Source: Acanthochromis polyacanthus
Taxonomy: Eukaryota; Chordata; Actinopteri; Pomacentridae
Reading direction: 5' to 3'
Length of the DNA: 64,000 bases
Assembly: GCF_021347895.1 (NCBI RefSeq)
Contig: NC_067118.1
Location: forward strand, 34,341,255 to 34,405,254
Shown here in pieces: positions 57,501 through 64,000 of the stretch; position 1 is the first letter of the stretch, and every line of letters begins with the position of its first letter. The notes under the pieces were generated by a model. The model saw only the letters and a program-made list of their open reading frames with translations, was not told the DNA's origin and ran no database searches. The position numbers and the translations under genes are program-made.

Positions 57501-59689
57501 AGAGAAAGTCAACTTGGTGATAAACCTGGACGTGCCGCAGGACTGGGAAACCTACATGCACAGAATTGGACGGGCCGGACGTTTTGGTCAGTGTTCATCA
57601 CTGTTTCCTCGTAACAGAAACCAGCAATCAGAGCTAACCAAAGCAGTGTGGTTTGATATTCCACATTTTCATCACCCAGGTGCCTGATGACATTTTAGTG
57701 GGTTGAAGTTGCATCACGATTGCAGAATCCATCCTCTACATTCTCAACTTGTTATTTTTAGTTGCATGTTTTTTCCCTCCAGTTTGACTCAGAATCTGGA
57801 CAATTACAACTTGCAGTTTAGAAAGAAGGGGGGAAAAAATGTTTGTTTTGCTGCATTCAGTCATTTTCAGGGAGTATGCTTTTAAGATGTGGTTTCATTT
57901 TCAAAATTTTCTCACGAAAATGACCTGAGAGGGTAACACTTTGACCTGCTGCAGTTTGTTGCTCTAAATCAGACCCGAGTTGCTCGACCAAAGAGGATTG
58001 TCTGGCTCTTTTTCACTGCATTGCACACCGATATAAAGATTACCTTTTTCGACTCCGAGGTATTAGCAGCTTTGACCCAACCAGCAAGGTCAACAGGTTG
58101 TGAATCATCTGCATTTAACTGTAATTTACTTTAACAAACATACTCTTTCATCTCAACTGACATGCGCTGTTAAATTGTCTGTGCGTGTGTGTGTGTGTGT
58201 GCATGATACACAACTATGAGAACCTCCTTTATCATTTGTTTGCAGGCACTCAGGGGCTGGCTGTGACCTACTGTTGCCATGGAGAGGAGGAGAACAAGAT
58301 GATGGCCATCGCTCAAAAATGTGACCTTAGTTTGTCTGCGCTGCCGTGTGAGTCCCGTTCACATGTCTGTGTGCAGCACGCTTAACTTTCCTGTTCGCAT
58401 CTGCAGCCTTTGTTGGTCAATATGAAAAGTAATTCCAGTCTCGTCTATCTGCTGTCCTTTCAGCCACCATAGAGCCCGGGTTAATGGATGAGCCATGTGA
58501 CTGGGATGTCTGCGCTGAGGCCTCCACTTCAGGCGACGTATCCCAGCTGTTCTCCAGAACAGAGAAGAAGAGGCGCACAAAGACTGAAGCCTCTCAGTCT
58601 CACTCTGTCAGGAATAAAGCTGTAGAGCACAGCAGTCAAAGAAAGCCACAAAAAAACCAAGCAGCACAGAGACAAGGAGGACACGGTGAAGAGAGTCGCA
58701 GAAAGATATCTTCAGCAGAGGACGGTTTCCCGCAGAGTCCTCCTCGAGCGACGCCAACTCGGAAGGAGCTGCAAGACGCTCTGCCGAAGATCCCTCCTCT
58801 CAGCTCATTCAAGAAACAACGGTCAAAGTTTATGACCTTTGAGGAGGCTGAGTGGGACTTCCATAGCTTCATTACCACCGGGTTGGGGAGGTCAGTGGAG
58901 GTCATCAGGGAGTTCAGAGGCCGAGAGGATGGAGGCCCCAGTGATCAGAACGAGCATCGGGAATCAATCACGCTTAATGATGACGGAGCCCAAAAGGTAG
59001 CACAGAATAGTGAACGATGGAAATCTAACTTGTCATCTCAAAGGTTGGTGTCCAGTTCTTCTATTTCTGATGTGGAGGAGAGCCAGGATGAAGCGACAAC
59101 AGGAAGCTCAAATCAAATTGACAGCGCTGAATACAGAGCTGAGCCTCAGACTGAAGCTAGACATGCACCCAAACCAAAGGCAGGTCCCACTAGGTCCAAA
59201 GCTTCTGCTTCTTCTGAACTCAGAACATACGGCCAGATACCTACAAGTGGGAGAGCTTCGTCTCATCCTGAGAGCAGGGAATCCGTACCGAGCATAAAAT
59301 CAAGCCCCCGAACCAACCAGACGGTCCCAGCAGAGACTCGCAGAGAAGAATTGCAAAAGTTGAAAAAACAGATTGGGAGACGGCGCAGAAAGCTCTCAGA
59401 GAAGACGAAAAGAGAACTAAAGAGGGAACGGGATGAAGAATATGGCATTGACATGGAGGAAGAAGAGGAAGAGGAGGAGGAGGAGTGGGGCGCGGAAACT
59501 TACTGGAGAGCCTGCTACCGAGCCTGGAATAATTACTACACATGCATGGCCCCTTTTCATGAGCATGGTTACCAAAGCTACTACAGAGCAGCGCACAACT
59601 GGATGGCAGCTTATCGTATGAACGCCATCTACATGGAAGAACTCCTGAAATTTCCATTAAGCACTTACAATTATGATGTTTCCCAGTGA
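48596..59689 (+). CDS. ddx20: DDX20 / Gemin3, DEAD-box RNA helicase of the SMN complex
   Basis: ATP-dependent RNA helicase that, with SMN and the Gemins, assembles Sm cores on spliceosomal snRNAs; also tied to microRNP complexes. Exons 48596-48791, 52781-52875, 54269-54437, 54527-54641, 54832-54974, 55811-55949, 56159-56217, 57271-57353, 57481-57586, 58246-58347 and 58464-59689 join in phase to 810 residues (human 824). Motifs: [19 protein letters not shown] motif (exon 1), Walker A AKSGTGKT (71-78), PTREIA (103-108), DEAD (176-179), SAT (208-210), TSRGID (334-339), HRIGRAGR (360-367). The large last exon encodes the low-complexity, Ser-rich tail, a [17 protein letters not shown] basic stretch, a Glu run (about 733-743) and the conserved end YWRACYRAW and [17 protein letters not shown]. 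The frame is intact and no helicase motif is missing. Confidence 0.96.
48792..52780 (+). other. ddx20 intron 1
   Basis: A 4-kb intron. Apart from a LINE-type 3' tail (49655-49755) it contains an open frame beginning with a signal-peptide-like segment at 50815 (see findings) and a C run near 51283-51293. No further element is recognised. Confidence 0.45.
49655..49755 (+). mobile_element. 3' tail of a non-LTR retrotransposon or SINE
   Basis: The phrase CTGTAACACTGAAAATTTCCC then TGTGGGATCAATAAAGGATC followed by a run of ATCC is the typical 3' end of a fish LINE/SINE, whose copies end in short tandem repeats. Only the tail is present. Confidence 0.6.
53145..53411 (-). pseudogene. LINE-type reverse transcriptase C-terminal fragment
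   Basis: The minus-strand frame includes [40 protein letters not shown]; the W-N-x-LP-x-x-(I/M)R-x-A-x-S-(V/L)-x-x-FK pattern marks the extreme C-terminus of CR1/L2/Rex-type non-LTR retrotransposon polyproteins. Only this tail is present. A repeat-type stretch (AACTGGAAGCCAGTGAAGCG) follows at about 53458-53477. Confidence 0.6.
53701..53720 (+). repeat. Run of 20 guanines
   Basis: An uninterrupted G20 run on the coding strand of ddx20 intron 2. The length is uncertain because such runs are misread by sequencers. Confidence 0.9.
56660..57110 (+). mobile_element. 3' end of a CR1/L2-type LINE in ddx20 intron 7
   Basis: The plus-strand frame to the TAA at 56849-56851 reads [20 protein letters not shown], then [24 protein letters not shown], the standard LINE polyprotein C-terminus. 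It is followed by a 3' untranslated part ending TGTCAAAGCATTTTGTGAA ... GGTGCGATACAAATAAAGTTG and an ATT-rich tail. The copy is 5' truncated, as usual for LINEs, and inserted in the same orientation as ddx20. Confidence 0.8.
57587..58245 (+). other. ddx20 intron 9
   Basis: Nothing but intron is seen. A TG microsatellite lies at about 58182-58201. Confidence 0.5.
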
Positions 59690-59824
59690 GAAACACGTTC
59701 ACCGAACCAGAATCCTTGTCTGAATGGCCTCTGTTAAAAATGCACCTTCATGTAACAAATGGCACTTGAAATTTTGTGTACTTTTTAATGCAGTCTTGGC
59801 ATATATTGTCTCAATTACTTTTCT

Positions 59825-59830
59825 AATAAA
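59825..59830 (+). terminator. ddx20: ddx20 polyadenylation signal (AATAAA)
   Basis: The first canonical AATAAA after the stop codon, giving a 3' untranslated region of about 150 bases. Confidence 0.6.
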
Positions 59831-59849
59831 ATTACCTGATCAAGTATGC

Positions 59850-60360
59850 GTTTCAGATATTATTTCCTTTCGCTCACAAGCTCTTTTTTATATATTAAAA
59901 CAGCAGGACACTGCTAATGTAGAGCCTATGCAAGGAGACAAAATGCTCAAATTCTGTGCATGACCAGTCACTATGTTGTTTGCACATGGAGGTGGGTGAC
60001 TTTCTGTGTTTTACACTGAATGCCACACACTTGCAGCCATCAGTCTAACCTAATGTATAGAGAAAAGTCAGACTGTACCCTGTACTGTATGTAATTTCTC
60101 CAGCAGGGCACACCAAGGTCAGACAACTCTACATGCTCCTGATTACAGTCTAATCAAGCTGTCTGCCATTCACCCAATCAGCACTGGGCAGCACACAAGA
60201 CCAAAACACCCTTGAAAAATTAGTCTGAACCAGGGGCCCCCACTTGAGCTACATTTTTCCACCATGTGTAGCGTTTGTGTCCTCAAATCATGCAGCAAAG
60301 GCTCGTTCATGCTCGCTCTGTGCTGCAGCACTGACCAGGAGACAGATTTTACATTAGAGG
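59850..60360. other. Intergenic region between ddx20 and the orphan receptor gene
   Basis: About 500 bp without recognisable gene or repeat. It must contain the receptor's promoter unless an untranslated exon lies elsewhere; no clear TATA box is seen. Confidence 0.4.
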
Positions 60361-62027
60361 ATGCAGAAAAATGCAGGTGACATGATGGATGTTCACACTT
60401 TACAGAACGAAACCACTTGGCACAACCACACCGACACGATCCATTTCCCTGCGTTTCTTATCTTCAACTGCACGGTCCTCACCCTGTCTTTAGTTTTGGG
60501 TTTGCCCGGCAACTTGTGGGTCTGCTGGGTTGTGTTCAGAACCAAGAGTCTGCAGAACTGTAACAACGCCCTGCTGGTCAGCTTGGCCGCCAGTGACCTG
60601 CTGAAGTGCGCCGTGGATACTCCGCTGCTGCTCTTCTCTTTCCTGTGCCAGGGGAAGGACAGCCAGGTGTCCGTGTGCGCCCTGCAGCAGTTCACCTACG
60701 CCCTGTGCAGCTGCGTCCAGCTGCTCACTCTGGTCAGCATCAGCGTGGAGCGCTTCCAAGCCATCGCCTTCCCTTTTCAAACCGAGAGAAGGAAAGCGAG
60801 GGTGCGTCTCTGGATTACCTCCATCTGGGCGTGCGGCCTCATTTTAGCCATAATCTCTTTGACTCTCTCCAAAAAGGCGCTTTTCTACATGCTCTGCCGC
60901 CCGCACATCGGGGGCAGCGGCGGCGAGGCCGACCAGCGCCACACGGATCCGTTCGGGCCCTACGTGTTGGTGCCGGTGTGGGGACTCTCTTTGACCGTGA
61001 TCGTCGTCCACTACGTGCGGATCTTCAAAGTTGTGAGGCAGCACCGGAAGAAAGTGTTCAACCGCGGGGTCCAGCTGAGGCCCACAGTGGCGGAGCATGT
61101 GTGGGCCTGGCTGAGCGTCCCTTCTTCAGCACCTCGGACAGCTCCGCGGGGCTCCAGCAGGTCTCTGCCCCTCAGGCCGCTGCCTCTCCGCCGGACGATG
61201 CTGCTGGTGGCCGAAGCGGGCGCTCCCTGTGCGGGCGTCGCCGCGGCCAGACCCCCGGAGATCGTAGGGGCAGTTTGCCTCTTGACCCCCGGAGCCAAGG
61301 AGCGCGGCAAGAAACAGATGGAGGGGAAGCTGGCCCAGCGCTTTGGGTACATTATCATTGCGTTCACGCTTTTCTGGGTGCCCATGGTGGTTATTCTGCT
61401 CATGAATGTCATCTCGTGGCCGGACAGAGTGAGTGTGCAAGTCGTTTTTGTCCTCATATTAACATGTGCAAAAAAAACCCCACAAAAAACTGTAACGCAG
61501 GACTGTAATGCATATTTAATAAGTTGTAGAGATTGTAATATGAACTCTTAATTTAAAATAAAAAATAAATAAATAAAGACACCATTCCAAATGAGACCTC
61601 AGCCGACAGAGTTTTTATCACAATTTAGCAAACGAATTTAGCAGCTTATCAAGAGAAGTTATTCCATTTGCTGGGAACAGTATCCACTTTTTGTCTGATT
61701 TCATTTTAATCTTTTTGGGTTTGGGCAACATAAAGGTGCCACCTGGAAATTCTGATTATTTTCAGCCATTTTTTCTCCCCTCAGCTGAATAATTAATCCA
61801 AAAATGAAACCTCAGAACAAATTCTCACTAATTTTGGTCCAGCGTTTCACTAGTCTGCGCTCTCTCCTGCACTGCAGTTACAGATGGAGCTGGAGACATC
61901 AGCGGTGGTTCTGACCTTCGTACAGGCTGCAGTGGATCCCCTCATTTACACTTTTGTCACCAGGCAGTTTCGAACTGAACTCAGCAAGATCTTGTCCTCC
62001 ATCCCAGGGTGTCCCCCAAAACCATGA
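60361..62027 (+). CDS. Class A (rhodopsin-like) G protein-coupled receptor, subfamily unassigned
   Basis: Seven-helix surface receptor. Exons 60361-61428 and 61878-62027 join in phase 0 to give 405 residues. Seen: N-glycosylation sites near Asn16, Asn22 and Asn36; helix 1 with LPGNLWV (Asn51); helix 2 LLVSLAASDLL (Asp79); Cys106 and Cys179 for the extracellular disulfide; ERF in place of DRY (130-132); a long Arg/Pro/Ala-rich third inner loop (about 224-320); FTLFWVP in helix 6 (335-341, CWxP with Phe-Trp); DPLIYTF in helix 7 (from Asp376); short tail with CPPKP. There is no helix-7 Lys at the opsin position, so it does not bind retinal. Met1 is simply the most upstream; Met8 or Met9 would also serve. 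The GC-rich exon 1 differs from the AT-rich surroundings. I do not recognise the ligand or orthologue. Confidence 0.85.
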
Positions 62028-64000
62028 GGCTGAAGGTTCACTATTTGGATGTGAACATGCAAGCCTTCACAAAGGACTGCACTTTGGGAGCTGAATCTAC
62101 CCTCTGAAGCTCAGTATATGTAGGAGCTGCTACCGTATGAGTTAGTACAAGGCGGGTGAAGAAGACAGCCTCACAGATTGTATATTTGTGGCAGATATAG
62201 ATGTTTTATCAGGCGTTTCACAGTCGGGACACAAGACAAGGTCATAAATAATATCCAACACCTGACAAGATACGCACAGCAGTAGTCTCAACAACGACAG
62301 GTGGCATAGGAGGGCAAAGCAAAGAGTGAGAGGAAAAAACTGACTGAGCCCAGAAAAAAGACAATCAAAGGAGAGTACATAACAGAGAAAGAGAGAGACA
62401 AACACAACCACAGACCTGTTTTTGCTGTTTGTAAATAAAAATGCCATCCTTTGACACTTTGAGCGGAATATATGCTTACATAATATTTCAAACCGTGTCA
62501 TTTTAAAGTGCAGCTTGACACAAAACAACCTGTTTTCAAAACAGGGAAGCAGGAAATTAACCACGTTTAATCACTGTCCTCAGCAACAAAATACAGGGAG
62601 CCTCACCTCTGCCGTTACCTACGTCATGCTCCTCTTGTAGACTTCAATAGATTCTAAATGTCGGACTTTATGCTGTAAATACGAAGTCAGTGTCTTTAAC
62701 CCCACTTTTTAAAACACACTTAAAAAGCTCTGTCTGTCTGTGCTTGTTTTCTTTTCTTTTGTTTTTTAAATTTCATGTAAGTTTGAGCACAGTTTGACTA
62801 AACACTAATACTGGATCTAGGCAGTTGTTGTCACTGTGTACAGTACTAAATTACCAGCAATAGTACGAGATCACTACTAGGAATATCAGAGGTAAAACAC
62901 ATCTTGTTCCAACTCTGTAGAATAGTTTTGGCTTCCTTTGGGTTGGGACTAACCTCAGGATCAGAGAGAACTAAACCACGAGTCCTACAGACCCTAAGAT
63001 GTAGCGATGTGCTGATATGGTACCAATATGCTGAATAATTCCACCTGTTGCCTGATGTAATGATATGTCTTTTTTCTCTAAATCTTAGTACAAATGCATA
63101 TGTAAAACTGGTTATGCTTTTAAGATGTCTCCACCTCAAGCTAATTAAATACACATTTTTAACTGACCGTGATACATTTGCTGCTAGTGTAACAGTTTTA
63201 AATAGTCTACTTCTACAGGAAAACACATCAGCTACATGTGGGCAGATGTAATATTAGACCAATTCCAGTATTGCTTTTGAAATATGCTGTTGGCTGAAAC
63301 TGGTGCACCTCTAGCCCAGTCTGTGTGCTCTTGATCACCATTTTATTTCATCTACTCGGAGCAGAAGTGGGCGGTTAGTCTCCTACGACTGAGGCTGCTC
63401 TTCTCTGCTTTGGTGAAACTCCAGCAGTATCACCCACCTAAAGACAGACCTAACCGTCTCTCAGGAAGCTGAACCCAAAATGATGAAAAAAGCCAACAGA
63501 GCAGCGTCAGATTGGAGCTTAGCAGAGCTAGAAGGTCCTCGTCCATAGTTGAAAAGGTCAGCTTTGATGGGATATGATGAGAAGAAATACTGAAGATATA
63601 TATTTATATATATATAATATATTGATCTTAGAGTCGAGAGAACATATGGAACAGCACGTTTTTGTTGACGGAGATCTGTGGATGGTTCATCCAGCGTCCT
63701 CCGTGTCTCTGTGGTCACTGTTACAACAGACCTCCCTGCTTGAAATTCTCCAGAAGATAAAGTAAGTAAAAATCCTTTGAAACACCAAGGAGGACAAAAA
63801 GTACAAACACCAAGTTTCCTAACCACATAGAGTACACATACTCAACAACTTTTGAAAAATGCCCGCTGAGTTTGGGGAAGAAAAAACGTTGACAACTATA
63901 AAGACTACTGAAAGCATACTGTTGTTCACACAGGAGGTAGGGATACAACAGGACAACAACAAGAGAGAGAAAAATGTAGAGAGAGAGAAGAGACAGAGTG
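62028..64000. other. Right end of window: 3' flank of the receptor gene, no further gene seen
   Basis: Contains an AATAAA at about 62434-62439 that could end the receptor transcript, an AT-repeat patch near 63598-63625 and a GAGA-rich end from about 63960. The open frames here are short and show no recognisable domain. Confidence 0.4.

Noticed and set aside
61011..61457. 148-codon minus-strand frame
   Set aside because: Antisense shadow of the receptor exon with no recognisable motif.
60606..61508. 300-codon plus-strand frame overlapping the orphan receptor
   Set aside because: It is an out-of-frame shadow kept open by high GC; the overlapping frame has the GPCR motifs.

Overview
The window reads as chromosomal DNA of a ray-finned (teleost) fish. 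Evidence: split vertebrate genes with GT-AG introns; parapinopsin, a non-visual opsin kept in fish and other lower vertebrates but not in mammals; several fish-type Tc1/mariner elements with TA flanks; LINE tails; and many CA, GACA, TTTC and GAT microsatellites. No prokaryotic features are present. I could run no searches, so family names come from reading motifs.

Layout. (1) About 340-43440, plus strand: a PCTAIRE-family cyclin-dependent kinase gene, best match cdk16, with 16 coding exons (6814-40979) encoding 527 residues. A CpG-rich block at 340-860 is its likely promoter. An in-phase alternative first coding exon (17916-18099) and a candidate alternative last exon (38916-39019) lie in its introns. 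(2) 44797-46920, minus strand: parapinopsin, five coding exons, 347 residues, converging on cdk16. (3) 48596-59689, plus strand: ddx20 (Gemin3), eleven coding exons, 810 residues, head-to-head with parapinopsin. (4) 60361-62027, plus strand: a two-exon class A GPCR that I could not assign to a subfamily. The last 2 kb shows no gene.

Mobile DNA fills much of the introns: a decayed minus-strand Tc1 copy (3500-4972); a second decayed Tc1 (10366-11871) split by a palindrome-bearing inverted-repeat element (10757-11020); a nearly intact Tc1 (30832-32465) whose transposase is broken by one apparent indel in an A run; a Tc1 scrap (39741-40150); a short Tc1-type MITE next to the parapinopsin stop; a piggyBac-like MITE (47890-48432) just upstream of ddx20; and a Tigger/pogo-like relic (52986-54086) in ddx20 intron 2 carrying a LINE fragment and a run of 20 G. 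A telomere-like repeat block sits at 30277-30327.

The four genes are not an operon and have no evident shared pathway: a cytoplasmic/membrane-associated kinase, a pineal photoreceptor, an SMN-complex RNA helicase and an orphan receptor. I found no clearly new biological system. The most useful leads are the undescribed cdk16 alternative exons, the kinase's mixed paralogue signature, transposon-derived sequence at gene borders, and the orphan receptor.
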